Source: Verrucomicrobiota bacterium
GTDB taxonomy: Bacteria > Verrucomicrobiota > Verrucomicrobiia > Chthoniobacterales > UBA10450
NCBI GenBank assembly: GCA_003218975.1
Contig: QHPD01000099.1
Coordinates: 1-64,000, forward strand
Length of the DNA: 64,000 nt
Direction: 5' to 3'
Part shown: positions 29,762 through 38,313 of the stretch, piece by piece
Layout: every line of letters begins with the position of its first letter
Position numbering within the stretch: the stretch's first letter is position 1
Position numbers and translations under genes: made by a program
The notes under the pieces: model-generated
What the model was told of the DNA's origin: nothing
The model's input: the letters and a program-made list of their open reading frames with translations, nothing else
Databases searched by the model: none

Positions 29762-31654
29762 ATGGACACCGAACTGCAAAAGCTTGTCGAATCCGGAAAG
29801 CTCACTTCTAAAGCCGCCGAGCAGCTGGAGAAGCTGAAGCCTGGCACGTTTTGTTTGCACAGGAGTTGGGGGTTCGGGCGCGTGGCCGAATGGAACCTGC
29901 TCCTTAATCAGATCGTGATCGATTTTACCGGTAAGAAATCTCATCCGATGCAGGTCCAGTATGCCGCGGAAAATCTTACGCCGCTCGGCTCCGAACATTT
30001 TCTCGCGCGCAAGGCGAGCGATTTGCCATCGATCAAGAAGCTTGCCGCGGAGGACCCGGTGGCCGTCGTGCGAAGCATCATTGAGAGCCTTGGCGACCAC
30101 GCGACCGCCGCCCAGATCGGTGAGTGGTTGATCGGCGATGTTTTTACCGGAGCGGAATGGAAACGCTGGTGGGAGTCCACAAAGAAATTACTCAAAGCGA
30201 GCGGCGCTTTTTCTGTTCCTGCGAAAAAGACGGAACCAATTCAAATGCGCGCCGAAGGTATATCTCACGCCGACGAGTTGATCGCGGCCTTTCACAAAGC
30301 GCGCCAGCCAAAAGAACAAATCATCGCAACCGAGCAGATCATAAAATTCCACCAGCAATTCAAAGAACCAGAAAAACAACTGCAGCCGATCATCGCCACC
30401 ATCGAGAACATGGCCGCGCGAAACCAGAAGATGCATCCGCAGCTCGCTTTCGAGCTGATCATTGCGCGCGACGATCTGCTCGAGCGCGTCCCGCAACTGC
30501 ATACAACGCACATCGGCCTGACACTTTCGAAACTAATTAACGACGAAGAGAAGCGTTTACTGTCGATCTTGCCGAAATTAACAGCGGCAAAAGAAAAAAA
30601 AGTTTTGCAGGCGCTGCCGTCCGCGCTCGGTCAGCGCTGGACGGAGCGCGCCTTGCAATTGCTGCAAGGAAGTCACGGCCGCATGGTGGCGCAAATAGCG
30701 CGCATCTTGGGCGAGACGGGACAGCAGGGCGAACTTCGCTTGGTGCTCGAACACAGTATTCGCGAGCACTCCGCCACCAGTGAAATGCTGGCGTGGCTGT
30801 GCACCGAACGGGAAGGCTGGAGCGAGTTGATCACGCCGGAATTGCTCGGCGCGATTCTCGCGGCGCTGGAACGCGAACAACACGGCGCTCCCGGCCGCGC
30901 TAGCAAGTTGCACCGCGCATTTGTCGAAGATCGACAATTGCTGGGCCAAATGCTTGCGAACACCGACATTGGGATCGCTCGCGACGCCGTGCGGCGTCTG
31001 CAACTCAGCCCGCTGTTTGACGAGCTAACAAAACGCTCGCTGCTGGCACGTATCATTAGAATTCATCCGGAACTGGAAACCATGATCACCCGAGCGCAAC
31101 CAGAGGAAAAGGCAGCTCCGTTGATCGTTTCATGGAGCAGCCTCGAAAAACGCAAAGCTGAATACGAAGAGCTCGTGAGGGTAAAGATTCCGGAGAACAG
31201 CAAGGAGATCGCTCTCGCAAGATCGTATGGCGACCTGAGCGAGAATTTTGAATTTAAAGCGGCCAAGCAAATGCAAAGCGTGCTGATGCGCCGGAAAGCG
31301 GACCTAGAACAGATGCTGCACAACGCGCGGGGAACGTCGTTTAAAAATGTCGATATATCGCGCGTCTCGATCGGCACAATCATTAGGCTACGCAATGTGG
31401 AGACGAACAACGAAGAAAGCTACACCATTCTCGGCGCCTGGGACGGCGATCCTGAGCAACACATCATCTCGTATCAAACTGCCATCGGTCAGGCGCTGCT
31501 CGGGCATAGCGTTGGCGAAACGATTTCTCTCAATACGGAGCACGGCGTCGCTCAATTTACAATCGTTTCGATCGAGCCTGCGCCACCTGACGGGACTGCC
31601 CCCGCTCGGACTCTTCCCGCGGAGTCTGGCGTCGAGGCAGCAATCGCTGAATAG
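29762..31654 (+). CDS. Large protein with C-terminal GreA/GreB transcription elongation factor domain
   Basis: 630 aa; coiled-coil (SENFEFKAAKQMQSVLMRRKADLEQML) and GreA C-terminal fold (ISYQTAIGQALLGHSVGETISL). Confidence 0.85.
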   Translation: MDTELQKLVESGKLTSKAAEQLEKLKPGTFCLHRSWGFGRVAEWNLLLNQIVIDFTGKKSHPMQVQYAAENLTPLGSEHFLARKASDLPSIKKLAAEDPVAVVRSIIESLGDHATAAQIGEWLIGDVFTGAEWKRWWESTKKLLKASGAFSVPAKKTEPIQMRAEGISHADELIAAFHKARQPKEQIIATEQIIKFHQQFKEPEKQLQPIIATIENMAARNQKMHPQLAFELIIARDDLLERVPQLHTTHIGLTLSKLINDEEKRLLSILPKLTAAKEKKVLQALPSALGQRWTERALQLLQGSHGRMVAQIARILGETGQQGELRLVLEHSIREHSATSEMLAWLCTEREGWSELITPELLGAILAALEREQHGAPGRASKLHRAFVEDRQLLGQMLANTDIGIARDAVRRLQLSPLFDELTKRSLLARIIRIHPELETMITRAQPEEKAAPLIVSWSSLEKRKAEYEELVRVKIPENSKEIALARSYGDLSENFEFKAAKQMQSVLMRRKADLEQMLHNARGTSFKNVDISRVSIGTIIRLRNVETNNEESYTILGAWDGDPEQHIISYQTAIGQALLGHSVGETISLNTEHGVAQFTIVSIEPAPPDGTAPARTLPAESGVEAAIAE

Positions 31655-31734
31655 ATCTTGTAGCCAGCGCCATCTGGGCGGCGAGGGGCAGATCTGCTGC
31701 CATCACCAGGGTTGCGTTTCTCAGAGCAGAACGG

Positions 31735-32487
31735 CTACGTCAGCAATTCATAGGAGAGGACACTCAGACAATAAATGGCGGCAGTTTCCACTCGCAGGAT
31801 AATCGGACCAAGCGTGATGGGCTGGCACCCGTGACGGCGAGCGAGCGCGAGTTCCGCAGGCGTGAAATCGCCTTCCGGGCCGATCAGCATCAACACACGG
31901 AGGGGACGCTCCGGGTGTTCGCTTGAATAGTCCGCGAGGATTTGTTTTAAATGTTGCGCATCGGGCTGAAGCGAACCGACCAATCGAAGGTCGAATGACT
32001 CCTCCGCCGCAGCGGAAAACCATTCTGCGAGTTTCCTCGGCACATGCACGCGCGGCAGCCAGTTTTGTCCGCATTGCTTGGCTGCCTCGATGGCGATCTG
32101 CTGCCATTTGGTCTGTTTTTGTGCCACAGTTTCCGAATCGACCTGAACGATGGTGCGATCGGAGATGATGGGCGCAATCTCGGCAGCGCCAATTTCCACC
32201 GCCTTCTGAACGATCAACTCCATGTTTTTCCCTTTTGGAATCGCTTGCCCAAGAACGATTTGGCAGCGGAGCGGTGGAGTGTCTGCCTCGTGCAATTTTC
32301 GTAATCGAATCTCGTCGCCGTTGAGATCGACAACCTCTGCCGTCATCTCCCGTCCGCGTCCGTTGAAAAGAACGAGTTTCTCGCCGCGATTCATGCGCAG
32401 GACGTCGCGCGCGTGATGCGCTTCTGCTCCCGCCAACGTGGGCGCATCGGGATTCCACTGCTCAGGAGCAACGTAAAATCGGTGCAT
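31735..32487 (-). CDS. rsmE: 16S rRNA (uracil-1498-N3)-methyltransferase
   Basis: LIGPEGDFTPAELALARRHGCQPITLGPIILRVETAAIYCLSVLSYE. Confidence 0.94.
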   Translation of the reverse strand: MHRFYVAPEQWNPDAPTLAGAEAHHARDVLRMNRGEKLVLFNGRGREMTAEVVDLNGDEIRLRKLHEADTPPLRCQIVLGQAIPKGKNMELIVQKAVEIGAAEIAPIISDRTIVQVDSETVAQKQTKWQQIAIEAAKQCGQNWLPRVHVPRKLAEWFSAAAEESFDLRLVGSLQPDAQHLKQILADYSSEHPERPLRVLMLIGPEGDFTPAELALARRHGCQPITLGPIILRVETAAIYCLSVLSYELLT

Positions 32488-32541
32488 CAGCAGAGGTGCT
32501 TATAGGACTCAGTGATCGAGGGAAGAAGCAATGCGAATTCC

Positions 32542-33405
32542 TTATTCGTAATTCGAGGCGATGTCCGAGTTTAACATGAGGACCCCGGCTAGCGATTTAC
32601 CTATTGGCGGCTCGACGCCGCGCTGTCGCAGCGCCTCGATCACGCTCTCGGTTGGAATGTTCCCAACGAGCGCGTCCTGGGCGAATGGACACCCGCCGAG
32701 GCCGCCCACGGCCGAATCGAAACGGCGGCAGCCTGCATCGTACGCTGCGAGCACCTTGGCGGAAGCGCCGCCTCGCGTCCCGTGCAGGTGCACGCCGATG
32801 TCGTCGTCACTGTATTCGTCTATCACCGATTGCACCACGCGGGCGATCAGATCGGGCGCCGCCACACCAACAGTGTCTGCGAGCGAGATGGATGGGATCC
32901 CAAGGTCGACTATTACTTGGACAGCCTCGCGGACCTTGATCTCATCCCACGGATCGCCATACGGGTTTCCGAATGCCATCGAAATGTAAACGACCACGTC
33001 GAGTCCCGAATTGTCGGCTTTTCTTTTAATCGATTGCAAAATACTGCGGGCTTCTTCCGGCGATTGGTTCTGGTTTTCATACAGAAACGTCGCCGAGATG
33101 GAATAGGGATAACCGAGTGTGGTAACGGCTCGGGTTACAACGGCGCGCTCTGCGCCCTTCTCGTTCACCACGATCCCAATGATTTCGACATCGGACGGCC
33201 GATCGATTTGTTGCAGCACGTGCTCGCTGTCGGCCATTTGCGGCACGGCGTTTGGAGAGACAAAGCTGACAGCATCGATGTGCTTGAATCCCGCGGCGAT
33301 CAACGCGCGCAGATAGCGTGCCTTCAGCTCCGTCGGGATTTGTTTCTTCAGGCCCTGCCAGGCGTCGCGCGGACACTCGATTAGTTTGATGGGATCATCC
33401 GACAT
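32542..33405 (-). CDS. Hydroxymethylglutaryl-CoA lyase-like protein
   Basis: IECPRDAWQGLKKQIPTELKARYLRALIAAGFKHIDAVSFVSP; HLHGTRGGASAKVLAAYDAGCRRFDSAVGGLGGCPFAQDALVGNIPTE. Confidence 0.9.
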   Translation of the reverse strand: MSDDPIKLIECPRDAWQGLKKQIPTELKARYLRALIAAGFKHIDAVSFVSPNAVPQMADSEHVLQQIDRPSDVEIIGIVVNEKGAERAVVTRAVTTLGYPYSISATFLYENQNQSPEEARSILQSIKRKADNSGLDVVVYISMAFGNPYGDPWDEIKVREAVQVIVDLGIPSISLADTVGVAAPDLIARVVQSVIDEYSDDDIGVHLHGTRGGASAKVLAAYDAGCRRFDSAVGGLGGCPFAQDALVGNIPTESVIEALRQRGVEPPIGKSLAGVLMLNSDIASNYE

Positions 33406-33425
33406 CGTTGACCTAGCGGCAGAAT

Positions 33426-33508
33426 CCAGGTTTCACCCAAAAACAGCCAACGAACGCGCCATCTGAATGCTGAAACCTGGGCTCCGAAAAACCTGAACCC
33501 TGTTGTCT
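33426..33508. repeat. Word-type inverted repeat (CCAGGTTTCA / TGAAACCTGG / AACCTGAACCCTG)
   Basis: Perfect 10-bp arms at 33426-33435 and 33471-33480; begins at the TAG stop of the neighbouring minus-strand small ORF (restored frame). Confidence 0.6.
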
Positions 33509-33762
33509 AAGCAGGCGCGGCACTAGCTTCGATTCGTGTAATCAATGGCACACTGATGAGATGAACAGCTTCAGCATGTTCCAGAGCGACGACTAACACG
33601 CGCCCCACCGTGTGTTAACATGGCAAAATCCGGGTGTGGAATTTCGTATGCCTTTTGCTCGGCTGCGACGTGAACTTTAAACGGCACAAAAGGCATAGCA
33701 CGCAATAACTTCTTAATCTGATCCGCGCTTACAGACTGATCTAACGTGAAAGCGGACATCAA
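33507..33762 (-). pseudogene. Small hypothetical protein with G-run frameshift
   Basis: SADQIKKLLRAMPFVPFKVHVAAEQKAYEIPHPDFAMLTHGG then frame shift in GGTGGGGCG; other frame continues RVLVVALEHAEAVHLISVPLITRIEASAAPA*. Confidence 0.6.
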
Positions 33763-33830
33763 AACAAGAATGACAAGTCGAGGTTCAGAAAAGCCGCACC
33801 AAACCGCTCAACTCTAACATTCGAACTCGT

Positions 33831-34970
33831 TCACTTAAAAAATTCTTTCGCGCGCTCGAAGAAACTTTTCCGCAACGGCGTGTTATCGTCGCCGCAGAGC
33901 GCGGCGAATTCTTCCAGCTTGCGACGCTGTTCGGCATTCAGGCGTGATGGCACCTCAACAATCAGGCGGGCAAGCAAATCGCCGCGGCTGCGTCCATCGA
34001 TATTTGAAATTCCCTTTCCGCGCAGTTTGAACATTTGCCCACTTTGCGTGCCGGCTGGCACTTTCAAATGCGCTTTGCCTTCCAAAGTCGGTATGTCCAC
34101 TTCGCCTCCCAACGCTGCCACCGAAAACGGAATCGGCACCTCGCAATAAAGACTGTCTCCATCGCGCTGAAAGACTTTGTGCTCCTTAATGTGAATGACG
34201 ACGTAAAGATCGCCAGGCGGGCCGCCGCGGATACCCGCCTCGCCATTGCTTGATGAGCGCAACCGCGAGCCTTCCCGGATCCCAGCTGGGATTTTCAACG
34301 TCACACAGCTCCGTTTTTCGACGCGCCCTTCTCCGCGGCATTGTGGGCACGGTTTCTCGATGATTTCGCCGGCACCGCGACAGCGCGGACAGGTCTGCGA
34401 AACCTGAAAGAACCCTCGCGAACTGATCACCTGACCGCGGCCGCGGCAGGTGGGACAGGTGACAGCGCGCGAGCCCGGTTCTGCGCCCGTTCCGTCGCAC
34501 TTATCGCAGATGCCGAGCTTTTCGATCTCAATCTCCTTTTGAACGCCGAAAGCCGCTTCCTCGAGCGTGATCTCCATATCGTAACGCAAATCGGAGCCTC
34601 GATGTCGATCCTCTGTGCGCGTCCCGGCGCCGCCGAAAAACGTCTCGAAGATTCCGCCGCCAAATCCGCCGCCGAAAACTTCACGGAAAATATCGAACGG
34701 ATCATGAAAGCCACCGCCGAAACCTATGCCACCCGGCGCAAACGCAGCGTGACCGAAGCGATCATAGGCGGCGCGCTTCTCGGGATCCATCAGAACATCG
34801 TAGGCCTCGCCGAGTTCTTTGAATTTTTCTTCGGCATGCGGGTCGTCAGGATTTTTATCAGGATGAAACTTCACGGCGAGCTTGCGGTAAGCGCGCTTGA
34901 CTTCCTCGTCGGAGGCATTGCGCCCGATACCCAGCACTTCGTAGTAATCGCGTTTCTTCGTAGTAGCCAT
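33831..34970 (-). CDS. dnaJ: Chaperone protein DnaJ
   Basis: J-domain HPD; four CxxCxGxG zinc motifs. Confidence 0.98.
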   Translation of the reverse strand: MATTKKRDYYEVLGIGRNASDEEVKRAYRKLAVKFHPDKNPDDPHAEEKFKELGEAYDVLMDPEKRAAYDRFGHAAFAPGGIGFGGGFHDPFDIFREVFGGGFGGGIFETFFGGAGTRTEDRHRGSDLRYDMEITLEEAAFGVQKEIEIEKLGICDKCDGTGAEPGSRAVTCPTCRGRGQVISSRGFFQVSQTCPRCRGAGEIIEKPCPQCRGEGRVEKRSCVTLKIPAGIREGSRLRSSSNGEAGIRGGPPGDLYVVIHIKEHKVFQRDGDSLYCEVPIPFSVAALGGEVDIPTLEGKAHLKVPAGTQSGQMFKLRGKGISNIDGRSRGDLLARLIVEVPSRLNAEQRRKLEEFAALCGDDNTPLRKSFFERAKEFFK

Positions 34971-35029
34971 GTGGCTATATGCGTATGTGATTTATGGGAC
35001 TGATGAGACTGAGAGGCAAGAAGCCTCCG

Positions 35030-35599
35030 TTATTTTCCTGGTCCGCTGGAAACGATCACGCGCGCTGGCCGCAGCAAGCGATCTTTGAAGCGATAACCAC
35101 GCCGGGTCTGGCGGATGACTGTTTCCTCTGGGAACTCGCTCGGTTCGTGTGCAATCGCTTCGTGCAAGTTCGGATCAAATTTTTTTCCTTCCGCTTCGAT
35201 CGGCTGCAAGCCGTTTTCGCTCAGTAAATCGTTAAGTTGTTTCAGGACGAGCGTCATTCCGGAATAAATCGGCGACTGGTCGCCTTCGCCCTTGGCCGCT
35301 TCGAGACCGAGCTCAAAATTGTCGATAATTGTCACCAGTCGCTCAAGCAACGCGCTGTTCGCGTATTTGACCGCTTCTTCCTTTTCGCGCGCGGCACGCT
35401 TTTTGTAATTCTCGAAATCGGCCTGACTGCGCAGCGCGAGATCGCGAAACCGGTCGAGATCGGCCTGCAAGCCGGCCATTGGATCTTCTGGCTCGTCAGC
35501 TTCCGCCCGAGGCACAGCGGCCCCGAGTCCAGCTGTCGATTTTTCCGAAGCCGGCCGTTCCGTCTCTTTGTTTTGCGCGCTACCAGAAATCTTTTTCAT
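35030..35599 (-). CDS. grpE: Nucleotide exchange factor GrpE
   Basis: DFENYKKRAAREKEEAVKYAN...GLQPIEAEGKKFDPNLHEAIAHEPS...RRGYRFKDRLLRPARVIVS. Confidence 0.95.
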   Translation of the reverse strand: MKKISGSAQNKETERPASEKSTAGLGAAVPRAEADEPEDPMAGLQADLDRFRDLALRSQADFENYKKRAAREKEEAVKYANSALLERLVTIIDNFELGLEAAKGEGDQSPIYSGMTLVLKQLNDLLSENGLQPIEAEGKKFDPNLHEAIAHEPSEFPEETVIRQTRRGYRFKDRLLRPARVIVSSGPGK

Positions 35600-37032
35600 G
35601 TCTTACGGATGGCAATCAGAGTGATGTCGTCATTTTGCGGATGCGAACCGGCAAAGTTGCGCACGTCCTCGATGACTCTTTTTACAATCGCCGGCGCTCC
35701 GCCAGTCGCACTGGCGCGCACCGATTGAGCCATGCGGTCGACGCCAAATTCTTCGCCTTCGCCATTGAGCGCTTCCGTGACGCCATCGGTATAGAGGACG
35801 AGGCAGTCGTCGCGCTCCAAGGGGAGGGCAAAATCGCTCGTCAGTCTATCGAACACGTTTCCGCTGTCAATTCCAACTACCATTCCCGGCGACTTGACCG
35901 GTGTAACAGTTTGCGCCTGGCGTTTGTAAAGCAAGGGCGCATCGTGGCCGGCACGGGCAAGAGTGACGCCGTTGTGCTCGTGGTCCAGAATGAGGTAAGC
36001 CATGCTGATAAACATGTCCTCCTTGATGTCGGGATAAAGTTGCCGGTTCACCTTTCGCAAGACATCGGCCGGAGAGGGATTGCGCGCCGCTTCAGTCCGC
36101 AACACGCTACGGCAAATCGCCATGATCAGGGATGCGGGGACGCCTTTCCCCGATACGTCTGCGATCGCCACGCCGAGCCGTTCGTCATCGACCCGGATGT
36201 AATCGAAATAATCGCCGCTCACTTGGCCAGCTGGGACATTGATACCGCTGATTTGAAACCCGTTAATTGCCGGCGCTTCGGCGGGAAGCAAAATACGCTG
36301 AATATCGCGCGCGATCTCAAGATCGTGATCCAGCCGCTTCTTTTCATTCGCCATCGAGTAGATGATGGCATTGTAGAGGGCGAACGCAGACTGCTCGGCG
36401 ATTGATTTAAAAACAACAAAATCGCCCTGCGAAAACGGCGCGCCGTTGGGACCGTTGGCGACAGCAAGAACACCTAGGTCTTGCTGCCCATAGCGGAGAG
36501 CCGCGGCCATGACCGATTCCGCGCCAAACGCGCTGCCGCGCAATTTCGCTAACTCCGGCGCTTGGGAAAGGTCATTGAAGCAAACCGGCTGTCCCCTCTC
36601 CCAGATGCGACCAAGCATACCTTCGCCCGGAGCAACGGTGTGCGACCGAAGAAAGCTCTCGAGCGTGATGGGCGTAATGGCCGCTTGTTGTAGGATCTGC
36701 GGTGGCACCTCCACGAGGGGAGGGCAGCCTTTGGAGATAAAAGCTGGAGTAAGTCTTGCGCCCGCCCAATCCGTCACGTAAAGCGCGCCGCCATGCGCAT
36801 CCAGAATGCGTGTCGCCCCCTCGACAATAAGGCGGTGTAGTTCACTGGGCCGAATGCTTTCCCTAAAGGCCTCCCCCAGCCCGTGCAAGAAATCGAATAC
36901 GAGAGTTTCCTCGACCTGAATTTCCTCATGTGAGCGCTCGAGCTTCCGAATCTTTCGCGCTTGGAACCAGGCGGTGAAAATCCACCCAGCCACAGACGTA
37001 GCAAGCAGTCCCAAGAGAAGGGTTGGCCACAT
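35596..37032 (-). CDS. GAF-domain SpoIIE/RsbU-type serine phosphatase
   Basis: ARDIQRILLP; VSGDYFDYIRVDDERLGVAIADVSGKGVPASLIMA. Confidence 0.92.
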   Translation of the reverse strand: MWPTLLLGLLATSVAGWIFTAWFQARKIRKLERSHEEIQVEETLVFDFLHGLGEAFRESIRPSELHRLIVEGATRILDAHGGALYVTDWAGARLTPAFISKGCPPLVEVPPQILQQAAITPITLESFLRSHTVAPGEGMLGRIWERGQPVCFNDLSQAPELAKLRGSAFGAESVMAAALRYGQQDLGVLAVANGPNGAPFSQGDFVVFKSIAEQSAFALYNAIIYSMANEKKRLDHDLEIARDIQRILLPAEAPAINGFQISGINVPAGQVSGDYFDYIRVDDERLGVAIADVSGKGVPASLIMAICRSVLRTEAARNPSPADVLRKVNRQLYPDIKEDMFISMAYLILDHEHNGVTLARAGHDAPLLYKRQAQTVTPVKSPGMVVGIDSGNVFDRLTSDFALPLERDDCLVLYTDGVTEALNGEGEEFGVDRMAQSVRASATGGAPAIVKRVIEDVRNFAGSHPQNDDITLIAIRKT

Positions 37033-37046
37033 GATGCAGGGCCAGC

Positions 37047-37589
37047 TTACTTCGAAGTCGTCTCGTGATGAAGGTCTTCTTTCAGGTACTCGAGAACGTC
37101 CTTAAAGCGAAATAGATTTTCCGGTGACGCTTCACAGAGGGCTTCGTGCGCTTCGAGCATCGTGCCGGCTTGCTCGCGTTTTCTCTCCTCTCGCGAAGTC
37201 TCCCCGCGTTCCAGCGTTTCACATTCGGGCGCGGTCGCGCCATTGGCGCGAATATCGAAGATATGGTCGAGCCCGAGCCCGGAGAGAAGTTCCCGGCTCC
37301 GATTGCCACAACGAACGACATGCAAATGGCCCTGGCCCAGCTCCTTCAGACGCAGCGCCACGCTGGCCATCGTTCCCATGAAGGTCGAATCCATCATCGC
37401 GCAATGCGCCAGATCAACAACAAACTCTCGATAACCGCGATCCAACATCCGGCGAGCGAACTCTTTCAAATTACCGCTGTTTAGGAAACTACCTTTCCCC
37501 TCTACTCTTACCCACACGGTGGGACCGCTTATCCCTACTAGAATCGATGACTCCACGTTCGCCATAAAAGATACCAGACCCGGCCACAA
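37047..37589 (-). CDS. STAS-domain anti-sigma factor antagonist
   Basis: FVVDLAHCAMMDSTFMGTMASVALRLKE conserved Ser-loop. Confidence 0.85.
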   Translation of the reverse strand: MWPGLVSFMANVESSILVGISGPTVWVRVEGKGSFLNSGNLKEFARRMLDRGYREFVVDLAHCAMMDSTFMGTMASVALRLKELGQGHLHVVRCGNRSRELLSGLGLDHIFDIRANGATAPECETLERGETSREERKREQAGTMLEAHEALCEASPENLFRFKDVLEYLKEDLHHETTSK

Positions 37590-37616
37590 ACTGTCAAACC
37601 TGCGGGCGCTAGCCTC

Positions 37617-38246
37617 TTACTTCCACATGTAGGAGCGATTTTCCGCTACGATCCTGCTATTTTCGATTAATAAACAGCGCCAAGCGATCACTCGCCCGTC
37701 ATCGAAGTAATCGTCGCCAATCACTTTGAATTCTGTCTTGTGAGTGCCGCGCATATTCCGATACGAAATCTCCTGCGCTTGAACGAAGTCGTGCAATTTC
37801 TCCTGACGATATTCCAAGCGAACCGTCACATCGGCGGGACGTTTGGCGCGCCAGAAGAAATCGAAGTAATCGCCGCAGCGTTGACGTTGGTCGAGGCCTG
37901 TCACCGCACCGAAAAGTCGATATTGCCGCTCAAACACGATTTGCGCATCCGCTAGTGTCGCCGTTTTCTGCGTGGGCGCTGCGCTTGAAAGCGCCCCGGG
38001 TGAAAGTTTGCTGGCACTCTGTTGCGCGTGTTCACCGGGTTTCGGAGCCTTTTCGCTCAGAAAGAACAGCTTCGTCTTTCGAAACTCAAAATCTTTGCTC
38101 AACGCCACGGGAAGCGGCGTGACCTTTTCGAGAACCCTAGGTTCGTTCGTCGCCCCGAATAAAGCGTTCGCAGCAATGAGTAAACCAAGCGCTGCGGAAA
38201 TAAACCTCATTCCAATAATGAAACCGGTTGATTTGCGAGATGTCAA
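37617..38246 (-). CDS. Secreted hypothetical protein
   Basis: Signal peptide-like N-terminus, intact ORF aligned with neighbours. Confidence 0.6.
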   Translation of the reverse strand: MTSRKSTGFIIGMRFISAALGLLIAANALFGATNEPRVLEKVTPLPVALSKDFEFRKTKLFFLSEKAPKPGEHAQQSASKLSPGALSSAAPTQKTATLADAQIVFERQYRLFGAVTGLDQRQRCGDYFDFFWRAKRPADVTVRLEYRQEKLHDFVQAQEISYRNMRGTHKTEFKVIGDDYFDDGRVIAWRCLLIENSRIVAENRSYMWK

Positions 38247-38313
38247 TATGGGGCATACGGACGCCTAAAGTGCGGCTGTTTCGCTTCCCAGGTTTCCCGA
38301 CTACATTTTCTGA

